Source: Prauserella aidingensis
GTDB lineage: Bacteria > Actinomycetota > Actinomycetes > Mycobacteriales > Pseudonocardiaceae
Reading direction: 5' to 3'
Length of the DNA: 64,000 nt
Assembly (NCBI RefSeq): GCF_024171865.1
Contig: NZ_JAMTCN010000003.1
Span: forward strand, 200,238-264,237
Shown: in pieces, positions 17,266 through 25,010 of the stretch
How positions within the stretch are numbered: position 1 is the stretch's first letter
Layout: every line of letters begins with the position of its first letter
Notes under the pieces: model-generated
Told to the model about the DNA's origin: nothing
What the model saw: only the letters and a program-made list of their open reading frames with translations
Databases searched by the model: none
Translations under genes and position numbers: made by a program

Positions 17266-17685
17266 TCAGTGGTGGCTCGGGCCCGAGTGGTACTCGAACA
17301 CCAGACCGCCGATCGTGACCAGGAGGCCGATGATGGCGAAGATCAGCAGCCAGATCTGCATGAACGCGAGCGAGACACCGGCCAGGGCCGCGAAGGCGGC
17401 GAGGCCGACCGGCCAGTAGCTGCCGGCGCTGAAGAAGCCCAGTTCGCCCGCGCCGTCGCTGACCTCGGCCTCCTCGTTGTCCTCCGGCCGCGCCGGGATA
17501 CGACGCCCGACGAAGCGGATGTAGCTGCCGACCAGGAGCGTGAGGCCGCCGGTCAGAATCAGCGCGACGGTGCCGATCGGCTCGACCCCGTCCTCGGTCA
17601 TGACGCCCGTCATCACCCCGTAGACGACCGCCACGAAGAACGCGAAGACCATGACGATGTCGAACAGCCTGGCTTCGTTCTTCAT
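17266..17685 (-). CDS. ctaF: cytochrome c oxidase subunit 4, CtaF
   Basis: The 139-aa actinobacterial subunit IV has four predicted transmembrane helices in two hairpins (about 8-28 and 36-56, then 88-108 and 110-130), joined by an acidic loop rich in Glu and Asp. It starts MKNEARLFDIVMVFAFFVAVVYG and ends in a His-His tail. It is a structural subunit of the aa3 oxidase in the bc1-aa3 supercomplex. It follows ctaC by 127 bp on the same strand, and the pair ctaC-ctaF is the conserved arrangement. No catalytic residues are expected. Confidence 0.95.
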   Translation of the reverse strand: MKNEARLFDIVMVFAFFVAVVYGVMTGVMTEDGVEPIGTVALILTGGLTLLVGSYIRFVGRRIPARPEDNEEAEVSDGAGELGFFSAGSYWPVGLAAFAALAGVSLAFMQIWLLIFAIIGLLVTIGGLVFEYHSGPSHH

Positions 17686-17812
17686 GTGCCCTGTGTCCTT
17701 ACTGGTAGCTCAGCGTTCGTGATCAGCGTACTGAGAGTGGATCCGATACTTCGACGCCCGCTCGCCCGCGATGACGCGGAGCGGGTCCGCGCCGCCGCGG
17801 GCGGCGAGCCGG

Positions 17813-18778
17813 TCAGCCCGAGGCCGTCCGCAGCGTGCGGTCGGTGGCGAACGGCGTGGTCGTGGTCGCGGTCGGGCTGCACAGCTCCTCGTCGCAGCCC
17901 TCGCCCTGCAGCGCCTCCAGCGCCTCGGCCGCCGTGTTGGGCTCGCCGGTCCGCGGGTTGATCTGCGCCCGGAGCTCGATGTAGCGGTCGTACAGGTCCG
18001 GCGACAGCGCGCGCACCTCGAAGTTCATCATCGCGTGGTACGTGCCGCACAGCTCGGCGCAGCGGCCCACGAACGCGCCCTCGCGGTCGATCGTGTTCTG
18101 GAAGGTGTTGTCCTGGTTGTTCTTCTCCGGGAACGGCATGACGTCCCGCTTGAAGTTGAACTCGGGCACCCAGAACGAGTGGATGACGTCGGTGGCCCGC
18201 AGGTTGTACTGGATCGTCCGGTCGGTCGGGAGCACCAGCAGCGGGATCTCCGACGAGCTGCCGACGGTGGAGATCGTCTGGCCGTTCTCGGCCTTCTGCT
18301 CGTCCGGGTAACCGAACTCCCAGTTCCACTGGAACGCCGTGACGTCCACCGTCACGTCGGGCTCGTCCTCCTCGGCCAGCACCTGGCTCTCGGTGGTGGC
18401 GGTGAAGAAGAACAGCACGCACACCATGATCACCGGCACGACGACGCAGAACAGCTCGAGCGGCACGTTGTACTGGAACTGCCGCGGGAGCGCCTCCTCG
18501 CCGGGCCTGTCGGCCGCCGACGGCTTCTTCCGGTGGAAGATCATCGACCAGAACATCAGGCCCCAGACGATGACGCCGACGACGAGCGCGGCGATCACGG
18601 ACCAGGTCCAGAAGGTCCGCATGCTGTCGGCCTCGGGGGTGACGCCTTCCGGCCACCCGAACCGCAGGACCTCCTCGCCGGAACATCCCGTCGCCAGGAC
18701 GGCGACAAGCCCGGCGAGCACGGTCACCTTGGCGACCTTGCCCCGGCCTGTGTTCCGGGTGCGTTCTGGAACGCCCAC
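17813..18778 (-). CDS. ctaC: cytochrome c oxidase subunit II (CuA), lipoprotein
   Basis: The 321-aa protein begins with a short basic region and a lipoprotein signal ending VLATGC (Cys32 lipidated). Two transmembrane helices follow (about 57-77 and 105-125), then a cupredoxin domain with the CuA ligands: His in VIHSFW, the CAELCGTYHAMM cluster, and aromatic FQWNWEFGYP for electron entry. It takes electrons from QcrC. The C-terminal 50 residues are an actinobacterial extension with Cys-Asp-Glu-Glu-Leu-Cys and a Thr-rich tail. The start is GTG at 18778. Subunits I and the haem assembly genes are elsewhere. Confidence 0.96.
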   Translation of the reverse strand: MGVPERTRNTGRGKVAKVTVLAGLVAVLATGCSGEEVLRFGWPEGVTPEADSMRTFWTWSVIAALVVGVIVWGLMFWSMIFHRKKPSAADRPGEEALPRQFQYNVPLELFCVVVPVIMVCVLFFFTATTESQVLAEEDEPDVTVDVTAFQWNWEFGYPDEQKAENGQTISTVGSSSEIPLLVLPTDRTIQYNLRATDVIHSFWVPEFNFKRDVMPFPEKNNQDNTFQNTIDREGAFVGRCAELCGTYHAMMNFEVRALSPDLYDRYIELRAQINPRTGEPNTAAEALEALQGEGCDEELCSPTATTTTPFATDRTLRTASG

Positions 18779-19039
18779 TGCGCGATGCCTCCTCGCCCGA
18801 TCACTACGTGACGTAGGGGGACTTTAGCCGAGGTGAACCGGATCGGCGCCCAAGGGGTATCCGTGCCCCCGCCGCCGTAACCGCGGACACACTGCGGGCA
18901 TACTGGCGACTCCAGCGCTGCATCGGTTCACGGCCGGGTCACGGCCGGTGCGCGATCGGCCCCGGCGCCAGCCGCCGGCAGGCCGGGTGACGAGCCGATT
19001 CGGCGAGCCCGCAACGAGCAAAAAGGTGTGTGAAGAGGC

Positions 19040-20968
19040 GTGTGCGGCCTGCTTGGACTGGTGTGTCCCAGTGAGAACGACGCGGCGACGGCACGGCCCG
19101 CCGTGAGCGAGGCGCTGCGCTGCCAGCGGCATCGCGGCCCCGACGAGACCGACACCTGGGCCGACGGCGAGGTCGTGTTCGGTTTCAACCGGCTCGCGAT
19201 CATCGACGTCGACCACTCGCACCAGCCGTTGACCTGGGGCCCGCCGGAGAATCCGACGCGCTACACCATCAACTTCAACGGCGAGATCTACAACTACCTC
19301 GAGCTGCGGGCCGAACTGGCCGAGCAGCACGGTGCGACGTTCGACACAGAAGGCGACACCGAGGCGATCGTCGCCGCGTACCACCACCTCGGCCCGGCGG
19401 CCGTGGGCAGGCTGCGCGGCATGTTCGCCTTCCTGATCTGGGATTCCGAGGCGAAGGTCGTCTGCGGCGCCCGTGACCCGTTCGGCATCAAGCCGCTGTT
19501 CGTCTCGACCGGCCCGAACGGCGTGGCGTTCGCCAGTGAGAAGAAGAGCCTGCTCTCGCTGACCGGCACGCTCGGCCTGGCCGACGAACTCGACCCCGTC
19601 GCGCTGCAGCACTACCTGGTGCTCCAGTACGTACCCGAGCCCGAGTCGCTGCACCGGAACGTGCGGCGTATCGAGTCCGGCACCTCGTTCACCGTCTCGC
19701 CCGGCGGCGAGCTACGCACCGACCGGTACTTCTCCCCCGAGTTCCGCACCAAGCCGGTCTCCGGGCCCGCGCAGACCGCGGCGCTGCACGAGGAGGTCGC
19801 CGAGGTGATGCGCGACTCCGTGGCCAAGCACATGCGCGCCGACGTGACCGTGGGCGCGTTCCTGTCCGGCGGCATCGACTCGACCGCGATCGCGGCGCTG
19901 GCCAAGGAGCACAACCCGAACCTGATCACGTTCACCACCGGGTTCGAGCGCGAGGGCTACTCGGAGGTCGACGTCGCCGCCGAGTCCGCAGCCGCGATCG
20001 GCGTCAAGCACGTCGTCCGCACCGTCTCCGCCCAGGAGATGATGGAGACGCTGCCCCTGATCGTCTGGTACCTCGACGACCCGGTCGCCGACCCGGCGCT
20101 CGTGCCGCTGTGGTTCATCGCCCGCGAGGCCCGCAAGCACGTGAAGGTCGTGCTGTCCGGCGAGGGCTCCGACGAGCTGTTCGGCGGGTACACGATCTAC
20201 CGCGAACCCCTGTCGCTGGCACCGTTCGAGAAGGTGCCCGGTGCGTTGCGGCGGCTCGCCGGGAAGGTGTCGAAGGCCATCCCCGAGGGCACGCGCGGCA
20301 AGGACCTGCTGCGGCGCGGATCACTGCCCCTGGAGGAGCGCTACTACGGCAACGCCCGCCTGTTCCGCGACGACCAGCTGCGCGAGGTCCTGCCCCAGTA
20401 CACCGAGGGCGTGGGACATCAGGACGTCACGCAGCCCTGGTACGACCTGTCCCGCGGCTGGGACCCGGTGTCCCGGATGCAGCACATCGACCTGTTCACC
20501 TGGCTGCGCGGCGACATCCTCGTCAAGGCGGACAAGGTGACGATGGCCAACTCCCTCGAGCTTCGGGTGCCGTTCCTCGACTCCGAGGTGTTCCGCGTCT
20601 CGTCGGGTATCCCGCTCGACCAGAAGATCACCAAGGAGACGACGAAGTTCGCCCTCCGCAGGGCGCTCGACGGCATCGTCCCGTCGCACGTGCTGAACCG
20701 CCGCAAGCTCGGCTTCCCCGTGCCGATCCGCCACTGGTTGCGCAGCGACATGTACGACTGGGCGCGCGGCATCATCGCCGACTCGCAGACCGGTCACCTG
20801 CTGGACAAGGCCGCGGTCCGGGCCCTGCTCGACGAGCACCGCGCGGGCACGCTCGACCACAGTCGCCGGCTCTGGGCACTGCTGGTGTTCATGATCTGGC
20901 ACGGCATCTTCGTGGAGAACGGCGTCAAGGTCGACGTCCCGGAGCCGCAGTACCCGGTGTACCTCTAG
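19040..20968 (+). CDS. asnB: asparagine synthetase-like glutamine amidotransferase, LtsA type
   Basis: The 642-aa class II amidotransferase has catalytic Cys2 (GTG-TGC start, so Cys becomes N-terminal), a glutaminase domain to about 200 and an ATP-dependent synthetase domain with the PP-loop SGGIDST (276-282) and SGEGSDELFGGY. At this locus, beside ctaC, mycobacteria and corynebacteria carry AsnB/LtsA, which amidates meso-diaminopimelate in peptidoglycan and affects lysozyme and antibiotic resistance. That role is more likely than asparagine synthesis, but the sequence alone does not decide. AAGAGG lies just before the GTG at 19040. A hairpin at 20991 terminates the transcript. It is divergent from ctaC. 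Confidence 0.93.
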   Translation: MCGLLGLVCPSENDAATARPAVSEALRCQRHRGPDETDTWADGEVVFGFNRLAIIDVDHSHQPLTWGPPENPTRYTINFNGEIYNYLELRAELAEQHGATFDTEGDTEAIVAAYHHLGPAAVGRLRGMFAFLIWDSEAKVVCGARDPFGIKPLFVSTGPNGVAFASEKKSLLSLTGTLGLADELDPVALQHYLVLQYVPEPESLHRNVRRIESGTSFTVSPGGELRTDRYFSPEFRTKPVSGPAQTAALHEEVAEVMRDSVAKHMRADVTVGAFLSGGIDSTAIAALAKEHNPNLITFTTGFEREGYSEVDVAAESAAAIGVKHVVRTVSAQEMMETLPLIVWYLDDPVADPALVPLWFIAREARKHVKVVLSGEGSDELFGGYTIYREPLSLAPFEKVPGALRRLAGKVSKAIPEGTRGKDLLRRGSLPLEERYYGNARLFRDDQLREVLPQYTEGVGHQDVTQPWYDLSRGWDPVSRMQHIDLFTWLRGDILVKADKVTMANSLELRVPFLDSEVFRVSSGIPLDQKITKETTKFALRRALDGIVPSHVLNRRKLGFPVPIRHWLRSDMYDWARGIIADSQTGHLLDKAAVRALLDEHRAGTLDHSRRLWALLVFMIWHGIFVENGVKVDVPEPQYPVYL

Positions 20969-20990
20969 GACGCACCGCGCCCGACGACCG

Positions 20991-21030
20991 CCGCCGGCGA
21001 TGCCCCGTACCTGCGGGGTGTCGCCGGCGG
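20991..21030 (+). terminator. terminator after asnB, 17-bp stem
   Basis: Arms 20991-21007 and 21014-21030 pair over 17 bp with two G-U wobbles and a 6-nt loop, 22 bp after the asnB stop. No T-run follows, which is normal for high-GC actinobacteria. Confidence 0.8.
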
Positions 21031-21151
21031 TCGCGTGTCGGGCCCCTTCCCCGGCGACCGGGCTTCGCGGGGTGCCGGGCCGGGGTCCGCGTGCCCGGCT
21101 CGTCGGCGGCGGCCGGGTGTGTTCCACAACGCGCTGCCGTGCGTGCGCCGC

Positions 21152-21157
21152 TACAGT
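21152..21157 (+). promoter_or_regulatory. -10 box, leaderless scramblase-like gene
   Basis: TACAGT ends 6 nt before the ATG at 21164 and no Shine-Dalgarno is present. Confidence 0.5.
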
Positions 21158-21163
21158 GCAGCC

Positions 21164-22153
21164 ATGACGCAGCCGGCGCCCGGGTGGTACCCGGACCAGA
21201 CCGATCCGCGGTTCGCGCGCTGGTGGGACGGCTACCGGTGGACGCCGTACACCCAGCCTGTCCCGCAACAGCCCCACCCGGCGCAACCGGCGCCGGTGCA
21301 GCAACAGCCGTACCCGCCCCAGCAACCCTCCCACCAGGCCCAGTATCGGCAGCAGTGCGAGCAGGGCACGCAGCAGCCGCAGCAGTACGGGCACCAGCAG
21401 GCCGCACCACTCCATCCGCCGACGCAGCAGGTGGCTCCGCCGCACGCGCCCGACGGCGCTGCGCAGCCGGCACAGGGCCCTGCCGATCCGCACGGGGCCG
21501 GACAGCACGCCGGCCGGCACAGCACCGGGGCGCAGCTCGGCGCCGGCCCCGTGTACACCGCCCCGGCACTGCACATCGTTCAGGACAAGCGCTACTTCGT
21601 CGGGATGCTCGTCGGCGCGAGCTATGCGGTTACGGACCAGGCGGGCACCCTCCTGGGTGGCGTCGTCCAGGTCGACCCGGGTGCGTCGAAACAGGCCCGC
21701 ACGTACAGCGACGACGGCGGCGGCATCGGCTTGTCCCAGCACTTCGAGCTCTTCGACACCTCCGGCGCGCCGTACTTCCACGTCGCGCGGGCACTGCGGG
21801 CCCAGTCCGCGGCCAAGCCGCGGTTCGACGTCACCCTGCCGGACGGCGCCCCGCTCGGCCACGTCGAATCCGAGAAGCTCGTCGGACGGATCACGATGGG
21901 CCTGTACGCGAGCGGCATGCGTATCGGCCAGTTGAAGCTGGGCGGGATCCGGAACAACGTCCTCAATCTGACCGACGCTGGTGGGCGCCAGGTCGTCGAG
22001 TGCGCGCGCAAGCCGCCGATGTTCAGCCGGGAGGACGCCTACAACCTGACGCGACCCGTCCCGCTTCCCGAACCGCTGGGCACGTTGATCCTGGCCGGCA
22101 TCATCGCGGTGGACAACGCGTTCTTCGCGAGGACGCAGGCGTCGCTGTTCTGA
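21164..22153 (+). CDS. DUF2510 plus phospholipid-scramblase/LURP-like domain protein
   Basis: The 329-aa protein opens with a DUF2510 motif (PGWYPDQTDPRFARWWDGYRWT). A Gln/Pro/His-rich low-complexity stretch follows (about 30-125). The C-terminal beta-rich domain (about 140-329) resembles scramblase/tubby C-terminal (LURP-one) folds: FVGMLVGASYAVTDQAGTLLG, SQHFELFDTSGAPYFHVARA and the final hydrophobic segment near TLILAGIIAVDNAFF. DUF2510 is a short membrane-associated domain common in actinobacteria. Function is unknown; a role at the membrane is suggested by the fold only. The start at 21164 is set by the DUF2510 motif and a -10 box 6 nt upstream. It follows asnB on the same strand but behind its terminator. 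Confidence 0.82.
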   Translation: MTQPAPGWYPDQTDPRFARWWDGYRWTPYTQPVPQQPHPAQPAPVQQQPYPPQQPSHQAQYRQQCEQGTQQPQQYGHQQAAPLHPPTQQVAPPHAPDGAAQPAQGPADPHGAGQHAGRHSTGAQLGAGPVYTAPALHIVQDKRYFVGMLVGASYAVTDQAGTLLGGVVQVDPGASKQARTYSDDGGGIGLSQHFELFDTSGAPYFHVARALRAQSAAKPRFDVTLPDGAPLGHVESEKLVGRITMGLYASGMRIGQLKLGGIRNNVLNLTDAGGRQVVECARKPPMFSREDAYNLTRPVPLPEPLGTLILAGIIAVDNAFFARTQASLF

Positions 22154-22177
22154 CGCATGCTTAACCCTGCCGAGCGA

Positions 22178-22210
22178 CTACCGGGCGGTACGACACCACT
22201 ACCGATTGGT
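22178..22210. promoter_or_regulatory. double operator, TACC-N4-GGTA twice at 21-bp spacing
   Basis: Two palindromes of the form CTACC-N4-GGTA occur, TACCGGGCGGTA at 22178-22189 and TACCGATTGGTA at 22199-22210. Their centres are exactly 21 bp apart, on the same face of the helix. They lie 29 bp upstream of a TAGGTT -10 box (22239). This arrangement is typical of a cooperative dimeric regulator. The regulator is not identified. Confidence 0.6.
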
Positions 22211-22238
22211 AAGCCTGTCGCCCCGCCGCAGCGCTACC

Positions 22239-22244
22239 TAGGTT
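22239..22244 (+). promoter_or_regulatory. -10 box before the small repeat ORF
   Basis: TAGGTT ends 8 nt before the ATG at 22253, the spacing of the other leaderless genes in this window. It lies downstream of the double operator at 22178-22210. Confidence 0.45.
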
Positions 22245-22252
22245 CGGTCGCA

Positions 22253-22561
22253 ATGAACAGCGCCGACCGCGATTCCGCCCTCCGCACGCCGTCCCTCGAC
22301 ACGCCGTCGCCCAACGCTCCGTCGCTCCGCACTCCGTCCCCCAACGCTCCGTCCCTCCGCACTCCGTCACCCCGTACCTTCGCGTCGCGCACGTCCGCGC
22401 CGGGAGCGCCGGAACCGGAGTCCCTCGACGGGCTCATCGCGGACTGCCGCGACATCCCTCGTCCGCACGTGCCCGGACAGCGTCCGCACCCGTCCGCTCG
22501 GCCGTGGAACGTGGACGAGGCATGTCACGCTCAGGTTGCAGGACTGGACGTGTACGGCTGA
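22253..22561 (+). CDS. hypothetical small protein with Ser/Pro/Thr repeats
   Basis: The possible 102-aa protein has an N-terminal half of short repeats with core SLRTPSPNAP. Its C-terminal half is more ordinary (ESLDGLIADCRDIPRPHVPGQRPHPSARPWNVDEACHAQVAGLDVYG region, with two Cys). I do not recognise it. Support comes from a -10-like TAGGTT 8 nt before the ATG and the double operator further upstream. Against it are low complexity and an open frame of similar quality on the opposite strand. It could be a remnant: in M. tuberculosis a carbohydrate kinase gene lies between asnB and the HesB gene, and none is here. No signal peptide or membrane segment is seen. Confidence 0.4.
   Translation: MNSADRDSALRTPSLDTPSPNAPSLRTPSPNAPSLRTPSPRTFASRTSAPGAPEPESLDGLIADCRDIPRPHVPGQRPHPSARPWNVDEACHAQVAGLDVYG
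22311..22370. repeat. 30-bp tandem repeat, two copies
   Basis: Units 22311-22340 and 22341-22370 differ at only two positions. Shorter, more diverged pieces precede them from about 22280. The repeat lies inside the small ORF and encodes ten residues per unit. Confidence 0.8.
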
Positions 22562-22650
22562 CACCAGGCAAGCTCACCGCCAGCCGCGGTCAACGGCGAT
22601 CGCGGCCCCACTCCCCATCCCCGGGCCGGCGGCATCCGACCGGCCCGACG

Positions 22651-22695
22651 ACAGCGAAACGGGCGCCGGTCGATGACCGGCGCCCGTTTCGCTGT
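22651..22695. terminator. terminator, 21-bp perfect stem
   Basis: Arms 22651-22671 and 22675-22695 pair perfectly with a 3-nt loop. On the plus strand TTTT follows 5 nt later. The hairpin lies after the minus-strand erpA-like gene and after the plus-strand small ORF, so it can end both transcripts. Confidence 0.9.
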
Positions 22696-22737
22696 GTCCG
22701 TTTTCGCAGTCGGACGTCCCCGCTCGTGGGGCGCGAC

Positions 22738-23109
22738 TCAGTGGAACGAGTCGCCGCAGGCGCAGGAACCGCCCGCGTTCGGGTTGTCGATGGTGAAGCC
22801 CTGCTTCTCGATCGTGTCGACGAAGTCGATCTGGGCACCCTCGACGTACGGAGCGCTCATCCGGTCGACCGCGACGCGCAAGCCGTTGAAGTCGCGGTAC
22901 AGGTCGCCGTCGAGCTCACGCTCGTCGAAGAAGAGCTGGTAGCGCAGGCCCGCACAGCCACCCGGCTGCACCGCGATGCGCAGGTGCATGTCGTCGCGGC
23001 CCTCCTGGTCGAGCAGCGCCTTGGCCTTGCCGGCGGCGGTCTCGGTCAGGACGACGCCGTGGGTGGCCTCCTCGGCGGCGGTGTTGCCGGTCTGCTCAGC
23101 GGTCGTCAT
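22738..23109 (-). CDS. erpA: HesB/IscA/ErpA-family iron-sulfur carrier protein
   Basis: The 123-aa A-type carrier has the three conserved cysteines: Cys52 in GGCAGLRY and Cys116/Cys118 in the C-terminal SCACGDSF. These proteins hold a [4Fe-4S] or [2Fe-2S] cluster and pass it to apo-targets. Candidate clients in this window are LipA and, indirectly, the respiratory chain. The N-terminal 17 residues are a variable tail. It is the counterpart of Rv2204c and keeps that gene's place next to the DUF3043 gene. It is divergent from 23306 and followed by a strong terminator. ErpA rather than SufA/IscA is inferred from its isolated position. Confidence 0.93.
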   Translation of the reverse strand: MTTAEQTGNTAAEEATHGVVLTETAAGKAKALLDQEGRDDMHLRIAVQPGGCAGLRYQLFFDERELDGDLYRDFNGLRVAVDRMSAPYVEGAQIDFVDTIEKQGFTIDNPNAGGSCACGDSFH

Positions 23110-23293
23110 GGCACTCCCTCAAGTCGCTGTCCCGGGGCTCGATCTCCACGCGGCAGTCACCTCGCGGAGCGGACATTCCCCATGCTCACTCCAGTATTCC
23201 ACCGGAGGCAACAAGGAGGACGGCCGTCTTGTTCCCCGACGGCCATGGTGGCACATCGGCCGACCGCCTGAACATCGGCAGTGAGCACTGCAA

Positions 23294-23299
23294 TACCCT
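23294..23299 (+). promoter_or_regulatory. -10 box, leaderless DUF3043 gene
   Basis: TACCCT ends 6 nt before the GTG at 23306, and no Shine-Dalgarno is present. Confidence 0.5.
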
Positions 23300-23305
23300 G
23301 GCAGC

Positions 23306-23977
23306 GTGAGGTTCCTGCGCCGGGGCAATGCCCAGAAGTCCGAATCCGATTCCGCCGAGACCACGGTCGACGTCGACGGGTCCGGCGAATCTCACGCACC
23401 CAAGGGCTACACCCCCGCCAAGGGCAGGCCGACGCCCAAGCGCGTCGAGGCCGAGGGCAAGCGCCGCGGCCCGGTCGCGCCGCCCCCGACCACGACGCGG
23501 GAGGCGATCCGCCGGAACCGGGAGCTGAAGAAGCAGAATCCGGCGACCAAGGAGGACAAGGAAGCGCGTCGCGCCGCCGCCCGGGAACGCCGGGAGAAGA
23601 TGATGGCGGGCGACGAGCGCTACCTGCTCCCCCGCGACCGCGGGCCGGTGAAGCAGTACGTGCGCGACCTGATCGACTCGCGGCGCAACATCCTGGGCCT
23701 GTTCATGCCGCTGGCCGTACTGGTGTTCCTGTCGCTGCTCGTACCGGTCGTGGCGATCCAGCAGTACGCCACGCTCGTCACGACGATCTTCCTGCTCGGC
23801 ATGCTGGTCGAGGGCTTCATCAACGGCAGGCGCGTGGCGAAGGCCGCGCGGGAGCGGTTCCCGAACGAGACGATCCGCGGGGCCTCGCTCGGCTGGTACG
23901 CGTTCGTGCGGGCGAGCCAGCTGCGGCGGCTGCGGGTGCCGAAACCGCGACTCAAGGCGGGCGACCCGATCCCGTGA
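23306..23977 (+). CDS. DUF3043 integral membrane protein
   Basis: The 223-aa protein has a long, very basic and acidic cytoplasmic N-terminus (about 1-125) with the recognisable KGYTPAKGRPTPKR motif. Two close transmembrane helices follow (about 130-152 and 155-175) and a basic C-terminal tail. This is the layout of DUF3043, a family conserved in actinobacteria with unknown function. The start is GTG at 23306 with a TACCCT box 6 nt upstream. It marks the end of the conserved block before the accessory island: in M. tuberculosis, as I recall, the next gene would be cobT, which here lies 12.4 kb further on. Confidence 0.9.
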   Translation: MRFLRRGNAQKSESDSAETTVDVDGSGESHAPKGYTPAKGRPTPKRVEAEGKRRGPVAPPPTTTREAIRRNRELKKQNPATKEDKEARRAAARERREKMMAGDERYLLPRDRGPVKQYVRDLIDSRRNILGLFMPLAVLVFLSLLVPVVAIQQYATLVTTIFLLGMLVEGFINGRRVAKAARERFPNETIRGASLGWYAFVRASQLRRLRVPKPRLKAGDPIP

Positions 23978-24223
23978 CGACGCGGGCCGGCGACGGCCCG
24001 TGGCACCTGCACCGGGCCGTGTGACGCGCGGTGCCACCTCACCACCTGCGACACGGACCACCGTCGGCACGGTCGCTCGGTATGCCCGGCCTGCCGGCCG
24101 GGTCCGGCCGGAGCGGGCGGCTCTCGTGACTCTGCCGTGTCGGATCGGTCGTGTCGCGCGCAGGTTCGACTCCGGTGGCTCGCCCGCGTGTCGGGGCGTC
24201 GCGTGCCGTGCCCCGATGCGTCC

Positions 24224-24268
24224 GGGAGTCGGGCGCCTGGGAGTCGAGTGACCGGGAGTCGAGTGCCT
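24224..24268. repeat. 15-bp tandem repeat, three units
   Basis: Units 24224-24238, 24239-24253 and 24254-24268 share GGGAGTCG and differ at three or four positions. They lie just past the end of the decayed HNH endonuclease gene. Confidence 0.8.
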
Positions 24269-24281
24269 GGGCGGGGCGCTT

Positions 24282-24964
24282 CGGGGTGAGGACCGGGTGG
24301 CGGCGTGCGGGGTGGGTCGCCCCTTGGGGCGTCGTCACCCGCGTCACCCCGTGGGTCGGGTCGTACCGGACACGCCAGCGGGGATCGTCTTTGAGCTGGT
24401 GGTGCCGTCGGCAGCGTGGTCCGCCGTTGGCAACCGACGTCGACCCGCCACCGCCAGGCGCGGCCCAGGGGTGCTCGTGGTCGTGGTCGCAGTGCCGGGC
24501 CGGCGCCGCGACCGGGCCATGCCATCCACCCGCGTATAGCAGGCGCCGGCCACCTCGGCAGGCAGGTGCGCTTCGAACGAGGACATGACGTGCTCGCCCG
24601 GCATGAGTTCCACCCGGCGCTCCGCCCGTGCTCGTCGTGCGCGTTCGGTCTGCCCGCCCGGATCGACCTTCTCCACCAACCTGCGCACACGTTGGGCCAG
24701 ATTCCCGGCTTGCCACGCCGTTTCCGGCGCCTCCACCAGCCGCTCCGCCAACAACGCATCGACACCCCGGGCCGCGTCATCGTCGAGCGGGTCGACCACC
24801 GTCAGCACCCGCCGCGACCCGTACGACTCGACCTCACCCGCGCGCATCGCGGCCAGCAACTGCGGCATCCGACCTGTCACCGATGCGCCGTCGTCGATGC
24901 GCCGCCGCCGGCCGACGCTCCGCGCCGGGATCGTCGGCTCCGGCGCCACGGTCTCGATCATCAC
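24282..24964 (-). pseudogene. degenerate DUF222/HNH endonuclease
   Basis: Two pieces of a DUF222-HNH protein lie in different minus-strand frames. From 24964 to about 24512 the frame gives MMIETVAPEP, then RAGEVESYGSRRVL, DPLDDDAARGVDALLAERL, RRVELMPGE and PAEVAGACYTRVDGMAR, the DUF222 core. From about 24494 to 24282 another frame gives CDHDHEHPW, GPRCRRHHQLKDDPRW and TTPQGATH, the HNH C-terminus. The roughly 100 or more residues that normally link them are gone, and the first DUF222 helices also seem deleted after a normal-looking start. The HNH half lacks the usual first Cys pair. DUF222-HNH genes occur in many scattered copies in actinobacteria, so this is probably a decayed mobile copy. 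Confidence 0.8.
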
Positions 24965-24998
24965 GCCTCCGGTTCGTTAGCCACGCGAACTACAGGGC

Positions 24999-25004
24999 TA
25001 AGCT
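24999..25004 (+). promoter_or_regulatory. -10 box, leaderless aldo/keto reductase gene
   Basis: TAAGCT ends 6 nt before the ATG at 25011, without a Shine-Dalgarno. Confidence 0.5.
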
Positions 25005-25010
25005 CGTGGC

